In this document: positions 1 through 8,504 of the stretch, one piece after another
Layout: each line of letters starts with the position of its first letter
How positions within the stretch are numbered: position 1 is the first letter of the stretch
IMG/VR virus record: IMGVR_UViG_3300050343_000150
Location: 1 to 64,000 of that record
Reading direction: 5' to 3' (one strand)
Source: a virus
DNA: 64,000 bases
Notes under the pieces: generated by a model
Told to the model about the DNA's origin: nothing
What the model saw: only the letters and a program-made list of their open reading frames with translations
Database searches by the model: none
Made by a program: the position numbers and the translations under genes

Positions 1-2273
1 AAAGTACTTAGTGTATTATTGAATGATGAAGCAGTGTTTGCTTCCTTTATTCATTATGCTATGAGAAGTCACAGTTCTGCTTTACCAAAAAAAGCATGGG
101 AGGAGTCAGAATTAAAACCTGATGAAATCACTGATGGTGCTAATGGATTAGATATATCACCCAAAGATATTCCATTGTATATTATAGAACATTATGGAGA
201 CGATAAAGATAGTAAGCGAGTTAAGGGTAAGTTTGGAAATGCAATGAAACTATTAGAGCAAGTATATCAAAGTCAATATTCAGAGGAAAAGTGGGAAAAC
301 TTAGAAGATTTAGATATTGCTAAATCTGAACAAGAAAAAAAAGCAGGTATAGATTTTATTAAACCTAACAAACCAATGTATCGGATTTTCGAGATAGATG
401 ATATTAGATGACATTAAAAGGGGTTAACGTGGAGAGTTTGTTGTTCAAGAAAAGTACGATGGTATGAGAATACAAATTCATAAAGTTCAATGATGAAGTT
501 AACTATATATTCCTTACAATCAAAAGGATATTACTTCTAAATGTCCAGAACAAGTTAAGCATATGGAAAAGAAACAGTTTGGAGATTGTATCCTTAGATG
601 CAGAATTACTGTTGTTTATGGAAGATGAACCGTTACACCGAGCAGATACTATCACTCATGTATTCCACAGAAAAAACAGAAGGCACATTGAAGGCTCACG
701 TTTTTGATATTATGTTACACGAAGGTAAAGATATTACAGACGATACTCCATTAAGAGAAAGAATTAATATTTTATTATATCAATACGCTCAACATTCCTC
801 AGAAAAACTAGCATTCCCATCTAAGAAAGATACTAGAATTGCTGACTCAAAGAAAGAAGTTGAAAACTATTCTCAAGATATTATGAAACTACCTGCGTCA
901 GAAGGTGTGGTTATCAAAGACATTGAATCTACATATTACATAGGAAATAGAAAAAATCCAAAGTGGATTAAGTGGAAAAAATTTGTTGATTTAGATGTTA
1001 GTGGTTTTAGACGATAGAAAGACAAAAAGTAATCTACATTCTTATACTATGGGAATCGGCCCTGTTACAGCAGAAGTTGCTAGAAACTATTCTACTGTTG
1101 AATTATGAAGATAAAGCATATTTAGAAGTTGGTAAGGCTCTCAACACTAAAATAAATGTTGACATTGGCTCTATTGTTAGAGTTAAAGTTGATGAAGTAA
1201 CTAAGAAGAAAAACGGATTCAGTTTGTATTCTGCCAAAGTAATAGAATTACCGGAAGTAACACAATCTGATAATATTGCTACTTTAGAAAAATTAGCAAG
1301 CAAAAGTAAGAAATCTCTTAGCACTTTAGTACAGGGTCTTGCAGGTAAAGTTCCTAAGCCATTTAGAATTATGAGTGGTATGGAATCCGATTTAGTAAAA
1401 CCTAAAAAACTTAAGAAAGGATATTATATTACAGATGATACGCACGGTGTTGCTGAAATAATATTAAAGGAAAATTTAGAAGGCTATACTTTATATGGAT
1501 TTGAGGGCGATAATTTAATGGAGAAAAATGCTCTGCATAATATTGATTTGTGGAAAGAAGAATTAAATCAATTAATAAAAAGTAAACGTTCCGAATTAAG
1601 AATATCAATTCGTAATGAAATATTAGATAGTGGTAAAGATGCTCTAGAGTTTGATAAAATATTACTATTTGTTAGAAAAAATCATATGGATTTATACCAA
1701 AGTCTTTTTGATTCACTCGAATCTAAATTAATGAATTGGATGAAAAAACAAGATTCGTTCATTTACAAACACCCTAATACTTTCATGTCTAACGAAGAAG
1801 TTTTAGAAAAAGATACAGATGATATGGTTATTCATAAAGAAGAATCTAGAACGGGCGAGTTTACAATAACTAAACAAGAAGACGGCAATCTTAATTTTAT
1901 AATTGATTATAAGAAAAAACGGTTTGCTTGGTTAATAGACATTGAAGATACTGATGATGTGTATAATTTATTTGGTAAATCGAATAAATACCCTGCTATT
2001 GTAGCAGAAAAAATAAACGGTGGTAAAGTTATAGACAAGGGAAATGTTATTCTAGGAGTCCAAAAGGATGGCTACCATGAATATAAATTAGAAGGAGATA
2101 AGTTCGACACTAGAATACACGTTAGAGTAGTGCCTCTTAATGAGAAAAAAACATGGATAGTTTGGACAGGTAAAAAACAAGATATGTTGAAGGATGAAGA
2201 TGACGTAGATGTTTGGAATATTCAAGAGGATAAATATTCCAATTTAGAATTTCCACCTAAAATTAACGATTAG
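1..2273 (+). CDS. ATP-dependent DNA ligase-like protein in the head module (5'-partial, frameshifted)
   Basis: The reading frame is open from base 1, so the start lies outside the window. Stitching the frames gives a nucleotidyltransferase: motif I KYDGMR (Lys codon at 452-454), motif III DAELLLF near 597, motif IV EGVVIKD near 904 and motif V KWIKWKK near 960. An OB fold follows (IGSIVRVKVDEV near 1170, ending ELPEV). A further 330 residues continue to the stop; their last third (about 1,850-2,180, ending WIVWTGKKQD) vaguely resembles a LigD 3'-phosphoesterase-like fold, a weak inference. The roughly 135 residues before motif I are not recognised. At least four single-base frame breaks interrupt it (near 411, 490-600, 700, 1,010-1,110). 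It lies directly upstream of the prohead protease, and a second intact ligase sits at 56.7 kb, so this copy may have a packaging, repair or structural role. Confidence 0.75.
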
Positions 2274-2306
2274 TTAATATAGTAAAACTAAAAAGACAAA
2301 AAAATA

Positions 2307-3495
2307 ATGCTCATGCAGCCATCTATTTTAATGCAAGTAGATAAAGAACATGAGTTTACTATTCTCAAGTCTGATGATTTAGTTATTGGAGGCTATGCTT
2401 CAATAGAAATTGTAGATAAGCAAAATGATTTAATTACATTAGAAGGCGTTAGATGAAGCAGTTGAAAAATATATGTCTGAAAAGAAATATAGGAATGTTA
2501 TGTCTAATCATTCTAATGTACAGGTAGGAGAAGTCATTGAAAAGTATAGAGATACTAATGGTACTCTACACAAGACAGGAGTAGATGATGTAGGGTTTTA
2601 TGTTGTTATTAAATTAAGAGATGACATAGAAAAAGCAAAAGAAATTTCAAGAAGTATTAGAAAAGGAACTTTACGTTCTTTTAGTATTGGAGGTCAAGCG
2701 ATTTCTAAGAAACAAAAAACATCGGATGAGTTCGGTGAATACAATGAGATAGACAGATTGGAGTTACACGAAGTAACTATCTGTGAAAAGGGGATTAATC
2801 CCGAAGCAAAATTCGACATTTTAAAAATGGAGGATAAAACAATGAGTGAGAAGTTGGAAAAAGCACTCGAAGAGTTGAATGACTTGATGAAACAAGTTAA
2901 CGGACTCGGAGAGGAAGGAAAATATGACGAAGTAACGAAGAATGAAATGGCATATATGGATGCCGATGATGATGAGGAAATGGAAAAAGAATCTATGGAT
3001 GAATCTGAAATGGAAGAGAAGGCTCTTGATGAAGATTCAACTAGAGACTACGAAGCAGGTGAATTAGTAGTAAGTGGCGGTAAGCCTACTGCTGCACCTA
3101 CTGAACTAAAGAGTGAAGGCTTAGAGGCTTCTGACTTCTAGTACTCTTAACCTAAGTGCAGAAAATGTTGAGAAAGCATATGCACAATTCAAAGCAGAGC
3201 AGATGGAAAAACTTGCATACGATAATCTTTCTAAGCAATTTGAAGCAAGACTTTCAGAAGAACTTGCAGTTAAGAAATCAGCAGCAGAATCCGCATCATA
3301 CGATGCTAGAACAGATGTAGCAGCACTAAAAGAAGAGTTTGCTCTACTACGAAAATCTCTATCAGAGAAAGACGAATGAGAATTCGCAAAAGCGCGGAAA
3401 TGTCAATGGCATTACCGGAAGGAATACCTACAAGTTTAGAGGCAGCAGCTGATATGACTTGGGATGACGTACATTCTCTTGTGAGGGGAAATTAA
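2307..3495 (+). CDS. Prohead maturation protease with scaffold-like C-terminus (frameshifted)
   Basis: Start ATG at 2307. The N-terminus (DDLVIGGYASIEIVDKQND) is joined by a one-base shift near 2,449 to the protease core: NHSNVQVGEVI (candidate catalytic His), GTLRSFSIGG (candidate Ser) and LELHEVTICEKGINPEA, the pattern of caudovirus/XkdF-type prohead proteases. An acidic Glu/Met-rich linker follows. After another shift near 3,138 comes a helical, charged scaffold-like segment (ENVEKAYAQFKAEQMEKL), and after a third near 3,380 the tail MTWDDVHSLVRGN. Fusion of protease and scaffold is common in HK97-type heads. Known role of the family: it cleaves scaffold and capsid N-termini during head maturation. 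Its position just before the capsid gene supports the call. The stitched length is about 395 residues. Confidence 0.82.
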
Positions 3496-3507
3496 GGAAG
3501 TGAAATT

Positions 3508-4921
3508 ATGAGTGGATATATTAAAACAATGAAAGATTTAGAAGCAGCAACATACGGATATGGCGGAACAGGAAGCGGCAATGCCTTGCTTAAAGCAGGT
3601 GGAGTTGTAGGTGGTTTCGGTACTCCTCACGATACTAGTGCTAATGCATTTACGGGTGCAGCAGGTCTAGGTGATTTGTACAACCTACTATATGGACAGA
3701 AAGTTTGGTCAATGTATTAAACCAAGAAGTAAACCCTCTAGCAATGCTTGCTAAGAGACCATACACATCTAGTGGATGGAGAGTTCTGAAATCACGACCT
3801 ATTGGTGGTAGTGACGCAGCATTCGGTACAGGTACTAATGCAGTTACCGCTAGTATTTCATCAGCAGATGCAGCAACTCCTAGAGCAGACCAAATTGGTG
3901 GTGTTGGAGAAAACGCAACATTAGGTGGTGCAGATGGTTTCAGAGCAATTGCTCCTGAATATACTAAACTATATGTTAGCCCTAAGACTATTGCACATCT
4001 ATTCGAGTTCTCAGAACTTGGAATGGAAATGGCTGCAATAGATGATGGTGTTGGTGATATTCGTGCTATTGTTAGAGAAGACATGGGTAAACTACACGCA
4101 GAAGTTCAGAGCAAAATGTTAGTTATGCCTCTTGAGAAGTATACTCGAGAACGGTACTACAGGTATTGAGAAGAACTACACTTCACTGATGAAGATAGTT
4201 TCATCTGCTGCTGAAATTGGCAATGTATGCAAGAAGATAACGTCTTCCTAACACAAGAAAACGATGGTACATTCAGCACAACTTGCTGATGCTACAACTA
4301 TCTTTGGTTCAACTAGAACTGTTACTGTTAACACATCAGGAAGCAGTGGAGCATTACCTACACAGGTGTACCATCTTTCTTAGATGCAGAAGTTGATTTC
4401 GGAGCAGGTTATACCTATCAGCTGAATGTAGAGTTCTAACACTAAGCCTACTTAATGATATGATTAGGAAGAATCCGTACAAAACGGTGGAAACCCTAAA
4501 GTTATCTTACAGGATACGATACCATACAGAAAATCTCTGACTTACTACAAGCACAAGAGAGATTTATGGATAGGAAAGAAATCGTTCCTTCCCATAATGG
4601 TGTTCGTGGTGTTAAGGGTCAAGAAGTTGGTTTCAGAGTTGCAACATACTATGACATACCAATCATCCCTGCTAAAGATATGCCGTCAACAGGTAAGTAC
4701 ACATGTAACAGAACCGTATCAGTGATATATTAGTTCTAGATACAGACCACCTGTGGCTATCTGTAATGAAACCTACACAATACTTCGAAGATGGTATTAC
4801 TAGTGGAAACCCATTCGGTGTTGGTAAACTTGGAAACCAAGGTATGTACCGCACTATGGGTGAAACATGCTGTTCTTTCTTCAAGGGACAAGGTAAGATT
4901 ACTAACCTAAAGAGTGCTTAA
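3508..4921 (+). CDS. Major capsid protein, HK97-fold (frameshifted)
   Basis: Start ATG at 3508. The first 70 codons are Gly/Ala-rich; a shift near 3,715 joins them to LNQEVNPLAMLAKRPYTSSGW and then a Gly/Ser/Ala-rich stretch. The C-terminal half is recoverable only by hopping frames: GIEKNYTSLMKIVSSAAEIGN near 4,160, LTLSLLNDMIRKNPY near 4,438, VGFRVATYYDIPIIPAKDMP near 4,630, VMKPTQYFEDGI near 4,765, and the end KGQGKITNLKSA. The stitched length of about 470 residues and the place after the prohead protease fit a HK97-fold major capsid protein. At least six single-base breaks make this the worst-read gene of the window. I assign it mainly from gene order and overall character; no short diagnostic motif exists for this family. 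Confidence 0.75.
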
Positions 4922-4949
4922 GTACTTCATTAATAAGTGAAAACGTAAA

Positions 4950-4991
4950 GTAGTAGTCTCTACTCCGAAGTATCGGGGTAGGGATTACTAC
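4950..4991 (+). terminator. Hairpin after the capsid gene
   Basis: Two 14-base arms (4950-4963 and 4978-4991) pair over almost their whole length, with two G-U type mismatches in RNA. The hairpin lies 29 bases after the capsid stop and 25 before the next start. There is no strong T tract, so it may be an mRNA-stabilising or processing hairpin rather than a terminator. Confidence 0.4.
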
Positions 4992-5015
4992 CAATATAAA
5001 AAAGGGTTGATAATT

Positions 5016-5477
5016 ATGGCATTAGTGAAACTTGTAAACACATAGACCTGAATGGCGAGACTGGTAATAAGAGGGGCAGGGGAAACATATTCCATTAGGA
5101 GCGCAACATGGTCCTTGCGAAGTTACCTGCAAGACATTGCAATAGATTGTATTTAGGAGATGAATCAATTCTTATTGATTTTACACAAGATGATAAGAAA
5201 GGATATTTTCAACTTAGACGGAAGAAGGTTAAAATATCTAAAAGCACATTTAATGTTGCAGAAGAAGAGATGTTTTATCTATCTATATCCAAAGAAAAAA
5301 AACTCCTGTAAAGAAGAAAGGTAGAAGAAGTAATGGAAACATGTTGTTGAAACTGTAATTGAAACTATCCTGCTAAAGGAAGAAAAGGTGATAGAGAAAA
5401 CACCTGCCGCTAAGAAAACCCCTGCAAAAAAGAAAACCCCTGCAAAAAAGACTACTACTAAAAAGGAAGTGAAGTAA
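5016..5477 (+). CDS. Small head-region protein with Lys/Pro/Ala tail (frameshifted)
   Basis: The best start is ATG 5016, preceded by AGGGTTGAT. The frame breaks within ten codons and again near 5,090, 5,310 and 5,340. Recoverable pieces are NGETGNKRGRGK, LYLGDESILIDFTQDDKKGYF and an extremely basic C-terminus with three TPAKK-type repeats. The stop overlaps the next ATG. Lys/Ala/Pro tails of this type occur in DNA-binding or capsid-associated proteins. The position after the capsid suggests a virion or head-completion role, but no family is recognised. Confidence 0.5.
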
Positions 5478-5752
5478 TGGTTTCCGCAGGTAGTCCTGTA
5501 AAAACTGCAAGTGCAGTAGTAAATGATGGCAGGTGCAAATTAACAAGCATCCATTTTTGTTCTACCGGAACTGCTACATTAAAAATATACGACCATAACA
5601 ATACATCTGTTGGTTCAGCAGATGAGGTTGCTAGATTAATTCTAACTGCTAATAGCACAATAGAATTTGATATGCACAATAGGTCAATGGGTACAGGAAT
5701 AACTGCAATTCTAACAGGTTCGGGCGGTTCATACTCTTGCACATGGAGTTGA
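5477..5752 (+). CDS. Small beta-rich head protein, possible capsid decoration protein
   Basis: It has 91 residues and overlaps the preceding stop (TAATG). The sequence is Ser/Thr/Gly/Ala-rich with alternating hydrophobics (TATLKIYDHNNTSVG, STIEFDMHNRSMGTGITAIL), as expected of a small beta-sandwich. Proteins of this size and style directly after the capsid gene often decorate the capsid. That role is inference; no diagnostic motif is visible. Confidence 0.55.
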   Translation: MVSAGSPVKTASAVVNDGRCKLTSIHFCSTGTATLKIYDHNNTSVGSADEVARLILTANSTIEFDMHNRSMGTGITAILTGSGGSYSCTWS

Positions 5753-5756
5753 AACA

Positions 5757-6182
5757 ATGCCTAGTATTGATACAGATACAAGATTAGTAATGACTATACT
5801 TTTCGTTGGTGCTATTAGTGGCACTAACATTTATTTTTACACTATATATGGAGTTGACTTTCCATACACGGGATTATCCCACGCAGTACTGTTTGGAATA
5901 TGTACAGTAGGAGGTATTATGTTATTGAAGGCATTATTTGATTTAATGTTAAATGATATTATTGAAGATTTTTTATTACAAAGAAAAATAGATGCTTATT
6001 GGAATAGAAAAGCAAGAGATGAGGAAAATCGTAAAAGAGTTAGAGAATCACTTAGAAGTTTCAATCAATCATTCGGTCAACCTTTCTATGGAGATGCTAA
6101 TTTACCTGCAATGCAACAACAATCACAACAGTTTGAAGGGAATACAATTAGCCCAACATTTTTAACAGGGTTCAATGAGTAG
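5757..6182 (+). CDS. Two-helix membrane protein of the head/GTPase gene group
   Basis: It has 141 residues. Two predicted transmembrane helices lie near residues 10-30 (LVMTILFVGAISG) and 42-65 (AVLFGICTVGGIMLLKALF). A basic, helical segment follows (about 75-105, rich in Arg/Lys/Glu) and then a Gln/Asn/Pro-rich tail. It is the first of three closely packed genes (gaps of 8 and 6 bases) ending with the small GTPase, so a membrane partner for that GTPase is a reasonable inference. No family is recognised. Confidence 0.6.
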   Translation: MPSIDTDTRLVMTILFVGAISGTNIYFYTIYGVDFPYTGLSHAVLFGICTVGGIMLLKALFDLMLNDIIEDFLLQRKIDAYWNRKARDEENRKRVRESLRSFNQSFGQPFYGDANLPAMQQQSQQFEGNTISPTFLTGFNE

Positions 6183-6190
6183 GTGATTAT

Positions 6191-6415
6191 ATGGTAGGAG
6201 AAATCCTAATGGGGTTCGATGAATCCACATTAGCCTATGATTTACAAAGAGCGCATTCTGCTGATATTTGGTTTTTAAGAGCAAGATTTTTTCTTTGGAG
6301 TGGTATTGCTTGTGGAATTAGTTTCTTGGTCGGCCATGCAATATCTTTGTTTGGTTATAATTTGTTTACTTCTACATGGAATGGGATAGTTAATTTATGG
6401 CATCATTTATGGTGA
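6191..6415 (+). CDS. Small membrane protein next to the GTPase
   Basis: It has 74 residues, with one clear hydrophobic helix (WSGIACGISFLVGHAISLF, about residues 36-54) and a Trp-rich end (IVNLWHHLW). The spacing to both neighbours suggests co-translation. An alternative start at codon 7 (ATG, MGFDEST) is possible. No homology is recognised. It may anchor or regulate the adjacent GTPase, which is inference from position only. Confidence 0.55.
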   Translation: MVGEILMGFDESTLAYDLQRAHSADIWFLRARFFLWSGIACGISFLVGHAISLFGYNLFTSTWNGIVNLWHHLW

Positions 6416-6421
6416 TATATA

Positions 6422-7090
6422 ATGTCAGTAATGGCGGGCTTCGCTATTCTATTAGTAGAAGGTATGAATAAAGTTTACCAAAGATTACATTCTATACCAT
6501 TTGGGGTATATGGAGCAAGTAAAGCAGGTAAAACTACATTACATCATCAATTAAGAACTAGAGGTGAAGTTCCTTCTATTACAGATAGAACCGTAGGGCT
6601 ACATAGAGCCTCAAGAAAATATGTAAAATTAGACGGTGATGCTCATACTGTTAAAACTGCTGATGTCGGAGGTGAAACAGTATTTTGGCAAGAGTGGGTA
6701 GAAGATATGAGAACTCGAAAAGTTAAATATATAATTTTTATGTTAGATGATAGACATATGGATAAGCACTATGATATAGAACAACAATTATGTTGGACTT
6801 TTTTGGTAGATACTATTTGTAGTCCTTATTGGAATATTGGCGGAAAAAGAAAAAAGAAAAAGTTACATGATTATCCCGTAGCAGTTGGTCTTTGGGCTAA
6901 CAAACATGATTTGTGGAAAGACAAATATGATTATGAAACAATAGAAAAACATCCAATATTTGAATCCTTTAGAAATGGTATGCAGAAGTTAAATGATAAA
7001 GGAATACCATGCTACAAATATATAGTAAGTGCCAAATCTGATTCAGAGATGGTATATAGAGGAATCCTAACAATGATAAAGGACTACTAA
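6422..7090 (+). CDS. Arf/Ras-type small GTPase
   Basis: It has 222 residues with all five G-box signatures in order: P-loop GASKAGKT (31-38), switch I Thr in RTVG (T57), DVGGE (81-85, the Arf/SR-beta style of G3), ANKHDL (159-164, matching NKxD) and SAK (203-205). Trp residues shortly after G3 (FWQEW) are also Arf-like. The first 15 residues form a short hydrophobic or amphipathic stretch before the domain, reminiscent of the Arf N-terminal helix. A Lys-rich insert (KRKKKKK, about 142-147) precedes G4. Family knowledge: such proteins are GTP-dependent switches, often at membranes. It lies between two membrane-protein genes and the head-tail genes, so a role in virion assembly or membrane interaction is inferred. 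I know of no standard tailed-virus head gene of this type. Confidence 0.85.
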   Translation: MSVMAGFAILLVEGMNKVYQRLHSIPFGVYGASKAGKTTLHHQLRTRGEVPSITDRTVGLHRASRKYVKLDGDAHTVKTADVGGETVFWQEWVEDMRTRKVKYIIFMLDDRHMDKHYDIEQQLCWTFLVDTICSPYWNIGGKRKKKKLHDYPVAVGLWANKHDLWKDKYDYETIEKHPIFESFRNGMQKLNDKGIPCYKYIVSAKSDSEMVYRGILTMIKDY

Positions 7091-7092
7091 GG

Positions 7093-7326
7093 GTGAATTA
7101 CCACATGACAATGAACTACAACCCAACAAACCTTATTGGCGCACAGTCAGCCCATGTGGGAACTAACCCATTTTTAGATAGATTTTCTGCCGCAAGAGCA
7201 GCAGGTGCAATTATACAATATGAGTATAAAAACCTAAAGCCCAAAAAACAATTGAAAGAAATAATCAAAGTATTGATGCCCGAAAAGAAAGAAATTCTTG
7301 AAAATACCATACCGATTCAAATATAA
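7093..7326 (+). CDS. Small protein of unknown function downstream of the GTPase
   Basis: It has 77 residues and begins three bases after the GTPase stop. The N-terminus is Asn/Thr-rich; the middle (LDRFSAARAAGAIIQYEY) may be a helix, and the C-terminal part is basic (LKPKKQLKEIIKV). The internal ATG at codon 5 is an alternative start. It overlaps the next gene. No family is recognised. Confidence 0.5.
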   Translation: MNYHMTMNYNPTNLIGAQSAHVGTNPFLDRFSAARAAGAIIQYEYKNLKPKKQLKEIIKVLMPEKKEILENTIPIQI

Positions 7327-7486
7327 TTTAAAAGATAGATGTGTGGTATGTGGTTCACAAAAAGTTTGGGAAGCAGGTGATGTTAGGAGACCTCCTCTAC
7401 CTTTACATAAAGTGCGAAAAGGATATCCAATGAGAGGAACATATTGTGAAAAACACGCTCAATGCATAGACAATATGAAATGTTAG
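7298..7486 (+). CDS. Small zinc-binding protein
   Basis: It has 62 residues and starts at TTG, overlapping the preceding gene by 29 bases. CVVCG near residues 15-19 and CEKHAQC near the C-terminus form a plausible four-ligand zinc site, with a Pro/basic loop between (RRPPLPLHK). The next gene starts within its last 25 bases. Similar small zinc ribbons are frequent in phage head modules, but the specific role is unknown. Confidence 0.55.
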   Translation: MKIPYRFKYNLKDRCVVCGSQKVWEAGDVRRPPLPLHKVRKGYPMRGTYCEKHAQCIDNMKC

Positions 7487-7779
7487 AACAACAAATATTA
7501 GCAGAACAACATGGACTTTCTTTTAGTGCATATATACCATCTGCTAAAAGTTTAAATCCCGTTAATCTTGTTAAGGCAGGACCAATGGTTTCATTGAAAC
7601 AAGAGGAAATTAATTCTTTAGTTTCAGTAGGATGGAAAATTATCCCACCTACTAATGAAGCATCCTCGAAAGAAGAACAGTTGTATGCAATGATGGTAGA
7701 AAACGCTGCTATGTCTGAAAGGATTAAATCTTTGTTAGCAGACGGTGTTAAAGTAAGCGTAGAGGGGAGTGAGGGCTAA
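7462..7779 (+). CDS. Small structural-module protein of unknown function
   Basis: It has 105 residues and overlaps the genes on both sides (ATG of the next gene shares its stop, TAATG). There is an N-terminal Gln/Glu-rich helix, a central segment with PSAKSLNPVNLVKAGP and a C-terminal coiled-coil-like helix (LYAMMVENAAMSERIKSLL). The pattern suggests a small assembly factor. No family is recognised. Confidence 0.5.
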   Translation: MHRQYEMLEQQILAEQHGLSFSAYIPSAKSLNPVNLVKAGPMVSLKQEEINSLVSVGWKIIPPTNEASSKEEQLYAMMVENAAMSERIKSLLADGVKVSVEGSEG

Positions 7780-8489
7780 TGGGACTTTTTGGAACAAGTA
7801 ATGGTAATCTTTCAACACAAATGAATACTATGGGACAACAGCAATTTAAGTCAGTAAATAACTTATTGACATTACAAGAGAATCATGTAGAAGAGTTTTT
7901 TCAATATCATGGAGAGCCTTTTTTAAATGCATTAGAAAAAATGTTTGAAGATGTAGTAACTAGAGTTGTTAGTCAAATGTTAGTTAAACAAAAATTTGTT
8001 ACTAATACAAATGGAGATTTAGAAATACACCCTGAATCATTATCTGAATTCACTTCAATAACACAAGAAAACATTGATTTGGATATTGTTAATCTTTTGG
8101 CTACTGCGGTTAATTCAGAAGTTATCATGCAACGTAGAATGGCTAAACAACAATATTTAGAATCTCAGGGATTTGCTAGCCCAAGTGCTGGACAACAACA
8201 AGCGGCTATGCCACCACAAATGGGAATGCAAAATCCTCAAGGTTTGAATCCAAGTCAGATTCAAGGTGGGGGAATGGGAGTCAACATTAACAATACTATG
8301 GCTCAACAACAAATGGCTATGAATAATGGTAGTGGTTATCCTGTACCTCCTCAAGGATATGATATGAATAATAACCCATATTGGATTGACCCTGCTACTG
8401 GACAACCTTCCTATACACCACCTCAAAGTGGTTTAGGGTTAGGTGCTGCTATAACTAAAGGTGTAGCGTGGGCTAAGTGGCTAGCATAG
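7779..8489 (+). CDS. Structural protein with Gln/Met/Pro/Asn-rich low-complexity half
   Basis: It has 236 residues. The first 125 are helical (LLTLQENHVEEFFQYHGEPFL and a following amphipathic stretch). Residues about 130-215 are rich in Gln, Met, Pro, Asn and Gly, with repeated PPQ and QQQ tracts, and look disordered. A short hydrophobic C-terminus (GLGLGAAITKGVAWAKWLA) could be a membrane-active or packing helix. It is probably virion-associated given its position; no homologous family is recognised. Confidence 0.55.
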   Translation: MGLFGTSNGNLSTQMNTMGQQQFKSVNNLLTLQENHVEEFFQYHGEPFLNALEKMFEDVVTRVVSQMLVKQKFVTNTNGDLEIHPESLSEFTSITQENIDLDIVNLLATAVNSEVIMQRRMAKQQYLESQGFASPSAGQQQAAMPPQMGMQNPQGLNPSQIQGGGMGVNINNTMAQQQMAMNNGSGYPVPPQGYDMNNNPYWIDPATGQPSYTPPQSGLGLGAAITKGVAWAKWLA

Positions 8490-8504
8490 GATGGGGTTTA
8501 ATGG

